NCBI GenBank assembly: GCA_018398765.1
Contig: JAHBMJ010001518.1
Coordinates: 1 to 29,160 of the forward strand
Reading direction: 5' to 3'
Source: Chromera velia
Taxonomy: Eukaryota; Sar; Chromeraceae
Length of the DNA: 29,160 nt
Shown: positions 10,801 to 21,746 of the stretch, one piece after another
How positions within the stretch are numbered: position 1 is the first letter of the stretch
How the letters are laid out: every line of letters begins with the position of its first letter
Translations under genes and position numbers: made by a program
The notes under the pieces: model-generated
The model's database searches: none
What the model saw: the letters and a program-made list of their open reading frames with translations, nothing else
What the model was told of the DNA's origin: nothing

Positions 10801-13116
10801 AACTCCAACGCGTCTGCCTCCAACGGGTACGGTCTATCTGCCCGGGGGGGTGGGAGGGCTTCGAATCGGTTGTCGGGTTCTTCGTCGTCCTCAGTCGGCA
10901 CAGAGATGGACGGAGGGGCGGTGGGGCGTTTGCATCAGTCAAGCTTCGCGTCCTCCATAGGGAGGGAGGCAGTATCTTCAGGTACACAGGTAGGCAAAAC
11001 CGTTAGTGGTTCTTCTTCTGTGTTCTCCCTCGCGCCTCTCGGCCTTCCCATTCTGCCCCTGGGGTCCTCCGCTGGTGCCTCAGCAGAATGTCTGCAGCTC
11101 TCTCTACAGGGCTTGCAACTTCTTGCAGCAGGGGGGCATGCCTCGGTGCCTTCCTCCTCCTATGGAGGCAAACTGTCGGACAGCCGGGGCGTGAGGGAGA
11201 GGGACGCCCTTGGGGGGGCTCACCTCGAGCGCTCCTCACAGAAAAGGCAAAGAGGACATTCCCAGCAGCAGCAGCATCATGCCATCCACAGTAGTCTGGT
11301 AGGAGGGAGTGGAAGTGGAAAGGAGGACCCCTCATCCATCGAGAGGGGCCTCCCGTTGTTCGGACTTATCACAGACACAACCAGCAGCACCAGTGCAGCT
11401 GCTGCGGCGTCTTCGCCTGCGAAGTCGTGGCATTTGAAGCAGCATCGCAGCAGCAGCCAGCAGCATCAGGATAATGCAGATCACCCGAACTCACACTCAG
11501 GCAATCAGACGCGTGATGGAATTCTCATTGCAGCAACAGCCCCAACCCCCCGAATCCTTTTCTGTCCTGCCAATGGGTCCAAATTTGAGCATCTTCGGAC
11601 GCTGGGTTTTGGCGTTTCCTCCGCCGCCTTCTCTCCCGACGTTTGTTTGGACTTATGGGCAGAGGAGGAAGAGAAGGTTGACCCGGTCGTGAGTCAACAG
11701 AAGGATAATGAAAAGGAGGCAGAAGAGAAGAGAAAGAATGATGAGAAGGAAAGGGAGGAAGAGGGAAAGATCTGCAGTGAAGAAAAGGAAAAGTCCGGCC
11801 CTTCCTCGGAGGACATAGGGGAGGTTGTTGGGGAGGAGGATGTGTTTGGAAGGGGTGAGAAAGCGCCGACACTCCCGCTCCCTTCAGTAGAATGTGCGGA
11901 GCTTCAAGAAAAGAAAGAAGACTCATCCCATCCGCCCCTTCCGATTCCACTCAGAGCCTCCGCCTCCACCTCCGCTACCTCTGCCGGCTCCTTGTCCTGT
12001 ACAGGCGGTTCCACGACTGCCTCTGCTGCTTGCACAGGTGGCGCTGCTCATTCCTCTTCCTCTTTGCTCCTGAAGGAGTTCAGAGAAGGAGAGACAGAGA
12101 ATGGAGAAAGGAAAACAAAAGGACAAGGAAATGGAGAAGCAAAATCCGATTCTGTCGGAGGCACCGTATCCCGAAAGCCCTCTGACTCTTCTTGCGTTTC
12201 CGTTCCTTCTTCGAACTCCAATGAGTCTTTTCATTTGCATTCCAGAGACACCAATGAATCTGGTGAAGAGGGCGAAAGAGACCTAAGGGGAGAGAGTGAG
12301 GATACAGACGACCAGCGGCCTGCAAAGGCACAAAAAAGTGATGAGCTGATGGAGTACGTCCCTAGCACCCAGACGTGTGACTGCTCATCTTCCCATTCCA
12401 AGCAGAAAAAGACAGCAGAACGGTACAGGAATCTGATCGCTCCGTTGGCTGATCTGACTACAACGCGAAAGGAGACCTCGAAGAGATTGGAGCGTCTTCG
12501 TTCGATTCTTTTCGCCCGTGAAAGGGGGAAGGAAGCAAAGTCAATGAGAGAGGCATTGCAGAGACGTATGACACGAAGAGAGAAGCGAGACAAGATCAGA
12601 TGGAATGACAAGGGATTGATGCAGGCAGAAAAAAAACATGAGAATGAGCCATTCCGATCTTTCAAGGTGGCCTCTCCCTTTCAGTCTCCCGTCTCGTTTG
12701 TTCGACACAAAGAGGGGACGGAGGCATTTCTCCCAATGAAAGAAAGCTCTGACGACATGTCCATGCCCCTTTCCGTCTCCTGGGCGGAAGGGGGGCAATC
12801 GGGTTTTCCGTCTTTGTCCGTCTCTCTTGCGCTCTCTCCTCCCACCGCGCTTCAACCAGGCACCACACAAGCGCAATTCGAGAAGGAGAAAGAAGGAGAG
12901 GGAAAACTAGACAATTCCTCTGCTGCTGCTGCCGAGGTACCTCCCCTGTCTCTTTTCCCTGTCTCCCCCCTAGGCGGACTCCCTTCGCCTCTCGAGGGCC
13001 TTCTCTGCCGCCCTGGGGATGAGTTTGCGGGGGGCAGATTCGACCTCGACATGCACGTCCGAATGCACGTGCAGATGCAGTTGCAAATGCACAAACAGCA
13101 ACAGCAACAGCAATAA
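7527..13116 (+). CDS. Large protein with two AP2 DNA-binding domains (ApiAP2-like)
   Basis: Secure exons are 8438-8749 and 8992-13116, joined in phase 0 across a 242-bp intron (ACG|GTCAGT ... CCCTGCAG). They give 1478 residues. AP2 domain 1 is at 8561-8702 (VRGVFWNRATDSW ... FSANKYGHGEAQKLAEE), residues ~42-88. AP2 domain 2 is at 10549-10686 (VRGVFWNRKSKSW ... FSTNKYGYNKARQLAEAL), residues ~624-669. The rest is low-complexity Ser/Gly/Pro/Gln sequence. It has a Lys/Glu-rich probable coiled coil (nt 11655-11800), a basic Arg/Lys-rich helix region (12405-12620), and a Met-His/Gln tail ending in six Gln. No in-frame ATG precedes 8438 (TGA at 8324-8326). The start must therefore lie upstream by splicing, perhaps through candidate exons 7527-7602 and 7686-7864. 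The likely role is a nuclear sequence-specific transcription regulator. The open frame across 8575-8991 is mostly intron. Confidence 0.8.
8561..8702 (+). other. AP2 domain 1 of the AP2 gene
   Basis: The domain reads VRGVFWNRATDSWTAKWV... to ...KYGHGEAQKLAEETR. It has the three-strand core with the conserved G-V-x-W start and the amphipathic helix of the AP2/ERF fold. It lies in a different frame from most of the big open frame, which is why an intron (8750-8991) must separate it from the rest. Confidence 0.85.
10549..10686 (+). other. AP2 domain 2 of the AP2 gene
   Basis: The domain reads VRGVFWNRKSKSWVTKFW... to ...KYGYNKARQLAEALR. It is closer to the ApiAP2 consensus than domain 1: the helix 'KYGYNKARQLA' is nearly canonical. 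It shares the eight residues VRGVFWNR with domain 1, suggesting internal duplication. Confidence 0.9.
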
Positions 13117-15640
13117 ACGCGCTTCATCGACTTCCTGGCTGTTGTTGATCGTTTTCATTCTCTCTTTCTCTCTCTTGGCCTCTTTCTTCCCTCCTCACCT
13201 CTTTCCCTCGTTGATCCAACCGTGTTTTGCGAAGCATGCGGCGCAGGCTGTATTGTACGCGAGAAACGAAGGCTGGGCAAATGTGATGGCAGGAAAGGAT
13301 GGAAGAGGGAGAAGAGGAACGAGAGAGGAAGACTTTGCAGTCGTTTCATGAAGAGCAAGAAACAAAGCAGAGAGACTGGCGACATCCATCCTGCCTCTTT
13401 TCTTCTCTCCCAGCCTCTTCGAAAAATTATGCAAAAGAGGAAGACAGATGGATAGGAAACGGTATTCAAATACGTGTGCCAGGAGATTACGAGAAACGTG
13501 GAGAAAGCGAATGAGGCCGGTGAAGAAAAGCGCGAGAAAAAATGCGCCCACAGCATACACACACAGAGGCACGCAGAAAACCTGGTAGGCTGAGACTGCA
13601 GGAAAGAGGGCGCAGAAGAAAAATGCGCGCAGGTCCTTTACTGCCTTTCTTCAAATTCGCGTCCCCCTTCCATGTTTTTTCCCCAGCCGCCGGAAGAAAA
13701 ACACAACAAATCTCGTAGAGTACTCATTTTTCTCGAACGTCTCTTGCCGTTCACCCTCACCTGCATGGTGTTTTCTTTTTTTTCTTTTTGTTCCCCTACC
13801 CATTGCGTTGGAAGGCTTTGCAGTCAGGGAAAGAAGTGATTATGTCGGAGCGGAATCTGAATTCATCAATAAAGGAGGCGTACGCGACGTGAATGAAAAA
13901 GTGATGGACTGACTGACTTTTTAAACCGCGTCTTTCTCGTCTTTTCCCCATTCAGTACGACCTCTGCTTTCTTCTGCTCTTCTCTCCCTGAACCTTTCTG
14001 CTCCCCTTTTCCTCGCTTTCCATCCCCCGCTTGCCACCTGGCGCGATGACCTGGATGATCCTTTGATGTGTGGGGGGGGCGTTCAGACAGAAAGAGAGAA
14101 GAGCTAGAGAGCTGAAGGAGACTCGCCCTCTCTCTTCCTTTTTCTCTCAGCCAGGCATTCAGGCGAAATAGTCCATTAGCTGTGTCTTAGCCCCTCACTT
14201 TCCCGCCCACCTGCTGCTGCTGCCTAATTCAATCGTCATTCTTTGGCGGCTGTTGGTCTTTTGACTTCATGATCGCTGCTTGGTTGGTGAAGAGATCGTG
14301 TCTTTTCTTGCGCATTTGATTCGTGGAGCCCCTCTCTTTTTTCTTATTGTCCTTCTTTCTTTTTCTCTCTCTCGTTGCCTCCCTGTTTCCTGCGTGTTTC
14401 ATGGATCTCTTGGGGAAGTTTTTCTCCCTTTGTGGAATGTTTGAAAAAGCGAAGGAAGGATGAGGAAGAGAGAACAAAACGAATTCAAAGAGCGGCATGG
14501 CTTTCGAGAGGGGAGGCGGGAGAAGAAAAGAAAACAGGATAGCCGAAGGCACATGGACAGTCTTCTCTCTCTCCCTGTCTGTGTTTTTCTTTCTCTTTCT
14601 CTCTCGCTCTTCCTACCTCCGTTCCCCCTCCCCAGGCACCGAGAGAGAGTCCATGCAACCAACCGCAGATCAACATACGAGGAGGGGAACGTGCATTGGA
14701 AGAGAAGACCTTGCAAGGTTGCCCTTTTCTTTCTAACCCCTAACGTTGAACCTCTTTCTCTTCTTCTCCGTTGCTTCCGGGAGATTGACTTCTTCTCCCT
14801 CCCTTCCTATTTTATCCTCCGGGCCCTCCCTTCCTCCCTTGCTGTGTGTCGATTTAATTCAAGTACGTTCTTTCGTCCTCCTTCCTTCCCTCGGGGGCAC
14901 CACGGATCCGTCGGTCGACTCGATCACTCCAATTCAAATGAATTAAAGGGAACAACCACTGTCAATCAAGCGAGTAGGCGGTTCAGTAGCAGTAGCACTG
15001 TCACCTGCGACAAGAAGAGCAGCAGGAGCAGAAGGGAACTCGCACGAGCAGATATCGTCTTGACAATCTCTCTGTGATTTGGGGCAGGGGGGAGGGGCAG
15101 TGGGGGAAACTGAAGGGGAAGATCGGAAGAGATCCGCCAAAAAGCTGCTGGGCGGTGGGTGCTGGTCGGCTTTGTTGGTTGTTTGCTGGGCAGAGTTATC
15201 CTTCCTCTCTTTTTTCGAGAGGCTCTGCTCCATGCAATGATCAAATGCCTCCATCCCTTTCCTCGTTCTTCATTTCTCTGTCTATCTTTCCTTTGGTCAA
15301 AATTCACGCATTCAAAGTTTTTTTTTTCGTCCCCCGCCCTAGTCCCCTTCGGCCATCGCTCTCTCTTACAACTCCTCAGTAGACTCTCTCTTTGACTTGA
15401 CATTTCCTACTCGACGTACGTTTCCCTGTCGCAGTATCCTTTTCTTCTGCAAAGCCCCAATCCCTTGCTCTTCTTTCTTTAAATCGACACGATGCAAAGA
15501 GATGCCCTCGAGTGCATGGAAGGGCAAATCTCTTTTTGCTGAGACAAAAAAAAGAGGGGAAAAAAAAGAACAGAGGAAAAGCAGAAAAAAAGATAAACCG
15601 AACGAGGGAAGGAATGTGCTAGTGCCTCATATATACAGAG
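13117..15640. other. Gene-poor 3' flank of the AP2 gene, pyrimidine-rich in parts
   Basis: There is no convincing CDS here. Several open frames over 100 codons exist on both strands, but they are built of Ser/Leu/Phe or Arg/Lys/Glu low-complexity sequence from polypyrimidine/polypurine runs (for example 14560-14660). They show no domain and no paired splice structure. An AATAAA at 15641-15646 could end a very long AP2 3' UTR. Confidence 0.5.
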
Positions 15641-15646
15641 AATAAA
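15641..15646 (+). terminator. Possible polyadenylation signal for the AP2 gene
   Basis: AATAAA lies in plus sense at the junction between mixed-composition DNA and the AT-rich island. It is about 2.5 kb past the stop codon. It is a weak call from a short motif. Confidence 0.2.
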
Positions 15647-16504
15647 AGATCTAAAAAGACATATATTCAGACAGCTGATCGACTCATAACTCTCAGACTC
15701 TAATTCATGTAAGTAATAGGAGTATATAGGAGTACTCCAAGTATAAAAGACTGAAAAATCTGATGAAAAATAAGTACAGCTAGTTTGAGTATGATAATTA
15801 AGTCTATTGATTGATTGATTGATTGATATGTTCCGCCCTAGGGCCTTCCCGCTATGTCTATCTATGTGCTGAAACTGTCGAGCCACTAGCGTGATAAAGA
15901 TAGCTAAAAAAAAAAAAATCTCAAAATAGTAGTGAAAATACTATTTATAGTTAGTTACTTAGAGGATGCCTTATTAGCCTTTTAGATCATTCTGATGCCT
16001 AACTCATAAACAGTGTGTATAAACTATATATACATTAATTTTGACTTGACTCGATCCATATCAATTTTTTGAATCGACTCGAATATAAACGTCAACAGTT
16101 TCATCTAAATGATAATGAATCTAACAACGAATTTTTTCATCAACTATAATAATGTGGCTTTAAGACTAAGTTTAAGTTAGATTAACTTTGGAATGGCTAG
16201 TTCCTAGCTAAGTTAAGCTAACCATATAATGTATACGCCTATGCAAATTTTGATTTAGATTTTAAATTTTTTATGTTGCATGCATTTCTATTAGATGAAC
16301 TTACAGTTGATTCTGACTTGAAATTACACTGAAAATTACATTTAAACTAAATCAAAAATTTGACAAAAAAATGGCGATACTAGAGTCTTCGTTCAGTAAA
16401 AGTACGTACTATGACGATGTTGAAGGCTAGGTTGAAGGCGTTGAACAATGAGCATTCGTAAGTCATTCGCGCGACTCATCGCAATTCTATATCCTAGATG
16501 AATT
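15647..16504. other. AT-rich island between convergent gene ends, with a TGAT microsatellite
   Basis: About 850 bp is strongly AT-rich. It includes a (TTGA/TGAT)n tetranucleotide repeat at about 15807-15828 and an A13 run near 15906. No ORF is supported. It separates the 3' end of the plus-strand AP2 gene from the 3' end of the minus-strand UTP5-like gene. Confidence 0.6.
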
Positions 16505-19500
16505 TCACATCATCAACTCATCAAGGTCTTCGTCGTCCGCAAATCCCATCAGATCCTCATCATCGTCATCTTCATCGTCTTCGTCGTCCTCCTCTTCCTC
16601 TTCGGAAGAGTCCGAGTCTTCTTCTTCGTCCTCACCCAGACGCCCCCCGAATCGTTTCCTCTTTCGTGTTTCATCCTCCTGGGCCTCTGCCTCCCTCTGA
16701 AGGGCAAGCGCCATCACTGCCTCCTCGCTCTCACGCCGACTGTGCACGCTTTCTGTCGACTTCGCAAACCGCCGTTGTCTTTCTGCATCAACAAATGCTC
16801 AAACGGGCCCCAGAAAAAAAGTCAAATCACACCATACGGGATCTTGCGAAAATCGCATACTGAAAGACTATAGTACACCAACAATGTTTCTTCATAGATT
16901 CAACTGTGTTCACGAGGTCACACAAACAGGAAAGAATTCGCACTTCGCCATGCAGCTCCTCTAAAATACCACCCAGCGCAACCTTATCCCGAACAAATCT
17001 CCACCTTTCTTTTCTTTGCCCAACCGACCGACCGACCGACTGACCAGATGCCGCCAGAGCCCGTGTGTGTCCATCAAGCTGCACTGCCCTCATCTTTGCA
17101 ACCACTCGCTCCAGAGGTTCTCTGCAGGAAAGACGGAGCCGGGCTTGTGCCACGGCGGTCTCAAGGGCCTGCAGGGAGGGAGACAGACAGACAGACAGAA
17201 AAGAGAAGCGGACGAAAAATCCATTTGAAGGGCGCCAAGAGGAAGCTAGGCCCGTTGCGAATGCAGTCTTTTGAATATCCAGAAACAAAGAAACAAAAGG
17301 CAACACAAAAACGATGCAGGAAGGCAGGACAAAGAGGAGAAATGTCGACGGATCCCCCCATGGATCGCCCGCCCGCTCAGCAACACAGAGCCATGCATGC
17401 AGAAGACGCCGCCGATGTGAAAAAAAACGAAAAAAACCGCGAGTACATACACGGTAAAGGGAAAAAGGAAAAGAACTACAGTGCGAACAGACAGCCCCTC
17501 TCCATCCCAGACGCCGGCTGAGCGGCAAACAGACTGCACGATTTATTTCCTTCTTCTTTTCTTGTGTACAGCCCACCACAGTCATCCAGCTAGAGATCCC
17601 AACGGAGAAGCAAACAGGCATGAAGAAGAAGGGCGATCTGCCTGCCGATGAAAAACACTGAAAAGCCTTGATTTGAGTTCAAGCCATTTACCCACCAATC
17701 TGCTTCGACATTCAAGGCTCTCACCCACGAAAAAAAATGATTTGTCTTTCATCACCCCCCCCCCCCCCNNNNNNNNNNNNNNNNNCCCCCCACACACACA
17801 CCGATTTGATCTGGGGGTTCTGCGCGAAGACGAGAAAATTTCGCCGGAGAATTTCACGAAGCCAGGGGAAGCGACTGTGAAAGGTCAGAGGCGACCTGCA
17901 ACACAGTCAGATAGACGGGAGAGAGAAAGGGCGGGGGAAAAGGAACCGGAAGTGTGTAAAGAGAGGGAAACTCAAAGAGAAGGCGACGGCCAGAGCTATG
18001 GCAGTATACCGATCAAGAGAACAAAGTGAGGGTGACCAAAGGTCCACTGACAACGCAGTATTGGTTTGACTAGAAACGCTGTCCAGATTTCAGGTCACCG
18101 ATATATTCGTTCTTTTCGATCCAAAACTTTCTCCTGAACCCTCCCCGAAGCTTTCGTTGTCCAGGATGGGTTTCTGTTCTTTTGCGTCCTTTCTTGCTGC
18201 CGTATTTTGCCTCTTCATTTTTCCGCCTGTCATTCTTTCTCGCTAAAAAAAGCGAAAACAAGCAAACTCCTGAGTGCTTGCTCACTTGTGCATGCTCTGA
18301 ATGAGTCCCAGCGTGAATGTCTTGACCTCCTCTGATGACAACTCGTCGACAGTCTTGCCGATCACTGCATCCATGCATCCATTGGAGGGGNCCCCCCCAC
18401 ACACACAGAGAGTGCACACATACGCAAGGTAAGGGAGGGACAAAGAGAGGGGTCAGCACAAACTCTCATCCTACAAATGAAGAAAGAAGGAGACTGCAAA
18501 CTGCCTTGACCTTCACTTCCTGAGAGAAAAAATACAGATGACAATCACAATGGCAGAAACAAAACTTAAAATTCTCCCCCCTCCCGCCCCATCCTCCCAC
18601 CTTCTCCCCGAGACTGAACCGCCGCATTCCACAGTCCCCCGTCGTTTGTCCGAAGCGCCTGTCGTAAAACACTGCAGAAGCAGACGCGCGAGTCAGAGAT
18701 AAATTTTGTGTGTAGACGCTAAATGAGGTGGTGATGAGGGTGCAGAAAGGGAAAGAAAAAGCGGGGAGTGCAACAAGCAGGAAAGCCGCCCGTATAAAAA
18801 CGAATAGATAATTCGTCAAACGGATCTCTCGTTCTTCTGTGATATGAGATTATAACTGGCTCTCCATACTTCAACTGATGTTTGCATGATGCAAATGCAG
18901 CCCATCAATTTTCAGAGAAACAACACCACCCCCGAATGGGATCGCCGAAGAGGCTTCAATCCGCGCACTAAGTTGTCTTTGCATTTTGCACACCTGCATT
19001 CCGTACACTTCAGAAAATGTGCACACACACACAGCCTCACTGCCCTCCCTCCCTGCTGACGTCAGAAGCGACCCTGCGCTTCCTGCCTCCAGTGCGGCCC
19101 CTCGTCCCTTCTCCTTGCCTTCAGTAAGAAGTCCCTTTTCTTTGGTTTTCTTTTTCCTCACCGAGTGTGCCTTCAGACACACCAACAAATTCTGAACCGC
19201 AGCAGAGTGCCCCCCGTCCGTCGGCTCTCCCGTCTCTCCTTCTGAAGGCGCCAAGTGAGGCCCCAGTCTACTCGAAGCCAGAGCAGCACGAGCGTCGAAA
19301 GCAGCCGCTGAGAGACCAGCGCCAGCGACTGCAGTGAAGGACGAAAGGCTCATTGATTTGATGCAAACAAAGGACGAAAGGCTCATTGATTTGATGCAAA
19401 CAGAGGACGGAAGGCTCATTGATTTGATGCAAACAGAGGACGAAAGGCTCATTGATTTGATGCAAACGGAGGACGACGAGAACAAATGAACAAATTTGGA

Positions 19501-21093
19501 TGAAGCGCTTCTTCCTTCCTTCTGCTCTCTGCCCGCGTCTGTGTGTGTCTCTCTCTGGGCTGACTGCTGCAGGGACGCTGAGGCACTCTCTAGACTAGAC
19601 TCGGAAACGAGAGGGAGGACAAAATCAGAGTCGGGAGAGGATACCTTTGCATGCCTGTCTTTCTTGCACTCGCTTGTCCGGTCATGTTCTTCCTATCTTG
19701 CTTCCGTGGACAACCCCAAAAGAAGAAAAACAACGCACGAAGGAATGAGGAGGAACACAGCCCTGTTGTCACTTCTCAACTTACTTCTTCGCTTCTCCCT
19801 CTGCACGGCTGCTGCCTTTTCCTGTTGGAGAGATTCGTTGACCTGCACAGAGAAGGCCCCGGCATCCCGGGGCTGCACGTGCCGCAGCGTCACCGTCTCC
19901 ACCTCTTGCCGGGGCCCTTTCGGGAACGGCAGCGTCATCTCTGCAGTCACATCTTGAAAATGAGGATTCACAGGTACTCCTCTTGCCAGCCGTACTGGGA
20001 TTGAGAACGGCACCCCTTTCTTCCCCCCCTCCTCTTCTTCCAGCCCCTTAGGGGCCTTCACGCTCATGGGCACTTGGAACGCAATTGTTGCTTGGGGGTT
20101 GCGTGCGGTGATTTTCGCGATCCGTGTCTCTGGCGTGACGTCATCAGGCGCCACGAGCTCTAATATAGGCCCAAGTGTGAGGGTCTTCTTCGGTTTGGTT
20201 TTTGACTTTCCGGGACCACTCGCACCTGCTGAGTCTGTCAACGAAGGAAGGGCCCAAAAAACAACGCGGCCCCCAGAGGTTAAGCCAACAGCCAGGTGCC
20301 CCCCGTCCTTTCCCCCTGTCTTCCTTGCCCGGAGGGCTACTAAGGCGATCGACAGAATCTCTTGATGGTCCGTTAGCAGGAAAGCAGGAAAGTCATTCAC
20401 CATCATACCTCTCTCATCCTCTCTGTTTCGTAAATGAAAAACTGCCACCTTCGAAGTTGCCATACACAAGGCAAGAAGGTCTGCTTTCAGGGAGAAACAC
20501 AACTGCATACAGTCAGCAGGCACACCCCTTATTTCGCACATGTGCTTCCTTTCCACCACATCCCAAATTCGGGCCACGCCAGGGTGGGCTACTGCCAAAA
20601 GAGTCCCATCAGGGCTACAAGCCGTACAAAAAATTTCCTTAGCGGACAACCCGAAAGTCATGGATGCCCTCCCAGAGGAGATTTTCTTTCCGTCAGTCAG
20701 AAACAATTCGTCAATCTGGGCGACATCGGACGGATTGGCCGCACCTGTCGCTCGTGCTACCAAAACCGCCTTCCGGGGTCGAGAGGTGGACATACTGAAC
20801 AGGTCTACACCCATGTCCGTTTGAAAAACAGACTTCCCCCTGTCGAGGTCGAAGCACATGACATCCCCGGTGGCGGTACCAAGAAGGAGCAGACTCTCTG
20901 ACCAAGTGTCCCCGTCCTGAGGAAGGGACCACGCACTTGTCACAAAAACTTTCCCTAGTTCTTGACCCTCCAGAATGCTTTTGGGAGGCTTTTCTCGGGG
21001 GTCGGCGCTCAGAACGCGAAACTGATTTCTGCCTACGATGGTCAAAAAATAATGCCCCCCTGGCGAAAAGGAGACCGTCGGCACGCCTGCCAT
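16505..21093 (-). CDS. UTP5: WD40 and Utp12-domain protein, UTP5/WDR43-like ribosome-biogenesis factor
   Basis: Proposed exons are 21093-19785, 19559-19162, an unresolved link, 18364-18286, 17895-17802, 17168-17045 and 16782-16505 (~760 residues without the link). Exon 1 starts at an ATG (GAAAAATGG) and encodes a WD40 propeller (FSPGGHYFLTIV, TACSPDGTLLAVAHPG, ARIWDVVERK, LAVGLTSGGRVVFW). Later exons form a Utp12-type helical domain (VQNLLVCLKAHS; VIGKTVDELSSEEVKTFTLG; FPWLREILRRNFLVFAQN) and a helix (ALETAVAQARLRL). The last exon is a Glu/Asp-rich tail ending DLDELMM. All joins except the link agree in phase. WD40 plus Utp12 plus acidic tail fits UTP5/WDR43, a t-UTP part of the U3 snoRNP small-subunit processome acting in the nucleolus on pre-rRNA. 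UTP12, UTP13 and PWP2 are less likely because they carry longer propellers. Confidence 0.75.
17769..17785. other. Assembly gap (17 N) in a poly-C/(CA)n tract within an intron
   Basis: The N run is flanked on both sides by C runs, with (CA)n immediately right, where a minus-strand intron of the UTP5-like gene begins GTGTGTGT. The true length is unknown. Confidence 0.9.
18391..18391. other. Single N between G run and C run in a UTP5-like gene intron
   Basis: The context is GGAGGGG-N-CCCCCCC followed by (AC)n, the same kind of sequence as the longer gap at 17769-17785. It probably marks a collapsed or mis-joined repeat, close to the unresolved linking exon. Confidence 0.8.
19339..19470 (-). repeat. 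Four-copy 33-bp minisatellite inside a coding exon of the UTP5-like gene
   Basis: Units lie at 19339-19371, 19372-19404, 19405-19437 and 19438-19470, with a partial fifth start. They differ by only one to three bases. In the inferred exon frame (minus) each encodes 11 residues of the type SVCIKSMSLSS. The period is a multiple of three, so copy-number change keeps the frame. The repeat lies between the WD40 part and the Utp12 domain. Confidence 0.85.
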
Positions 21094-21746
21094 TTTTCGT
21101 GTGCTCTCTCCTTCTTGGGATGTCGGGATAGGTGGAGACAGTCAGGGACACTGGAGGAGACGGGAAATCGACAGTCACCTCTTCTTGCCGTTGCTTGTGA
21201 GATTCAGAGGCAGGAAGAACCGCGCAGCATATTTGCAGAGAGCGCAAGCAGGGATTGTGCCATTAATAAGGAGTCGGAGGGTGATCTTTTGAGATCACTA
21301 CCACGTCTGAGTCTTCGGGTAACTTCAACAGACTCCCACTAGTTCCACGGAATCCCACGCGGTCTCACCCACACATATGCATACCCACACGGACTCGAGG
21401 ATACATATGAGCGATCGCGCGCGTGCCAAAATCCGCGCAGAAACGCTTTTCGGGTCCGCGCGCTTCCGCGCGCACTTTCGCGCGCCGTCTATACGCACTG
21501 CATGTAGCCACTATTAGCCACTAGTTACAGACGGGGTCAGATCCTGACTGCTCACTGGAACTGACAGTGACTCTTGCATTGTCCCTCACTTCGTCAGAGC
21601 TTGGACACGATGTTTTCTAAACTGACTGGCGAAATCATGCGCGTGAGATGGCGCCCGAAAGAAACAAATTCTAGTGAAAGCTTTTTGTGGTTGTAAGACG
21701 GTTGTCTCTTTTTTTGTGTAGAACCATACTGACAGTGCCTTCCGGG
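21094..21746. promoter_or_regulatory. Divergent promoter region with CGCG-rich cluster
   Basis: These 653 bp separate the starts of two genes transcribed outward. Bases ~21414-21488 hold repeated CGCGCG elements, including closely spaced CCGCGCGC, CCGCGCGC and TCGCGCGCC copies. ACATATG-type motifs lie at about 21372-21410. A pyrimidine run and TGTAG before 21721 look like an acceptor, so the NHL gene may have a 5' UTR intron. No TATA box is claimed. Confidence 0.4.

Noticed and set aside
14460-15077. 205-codon plus-strand open frame downstream of the AP2 gene
   Set aside because: It is built from polypyrimidine/polypurine low-complexity sequence, with no domain, no paired splice structure, and equally long open frames on the other strand.
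16498-16863. 121-codon plus-strand open frame rich in Ser/Pro/His
   Set aside because: It is antisense to the Glu/Asp-rich tail exon of the UTP5-like gene, and the repetitive codons keep the opposite strand open.
16827-17621. 264-codon minus-strand open frame as a separate gene
   Set aside because: Only 17168-17045 looks coding, and it fits by phase as an exon of the UTP5-like gene. The rest is pyrimidine-rich intron.
20711-21247. 178-codon minus-strand open frame overlapping the WD40 exon
   Set aside because: It is a shadow in another frame. The WD40 reading in the main frame has clear motifs and a good start.
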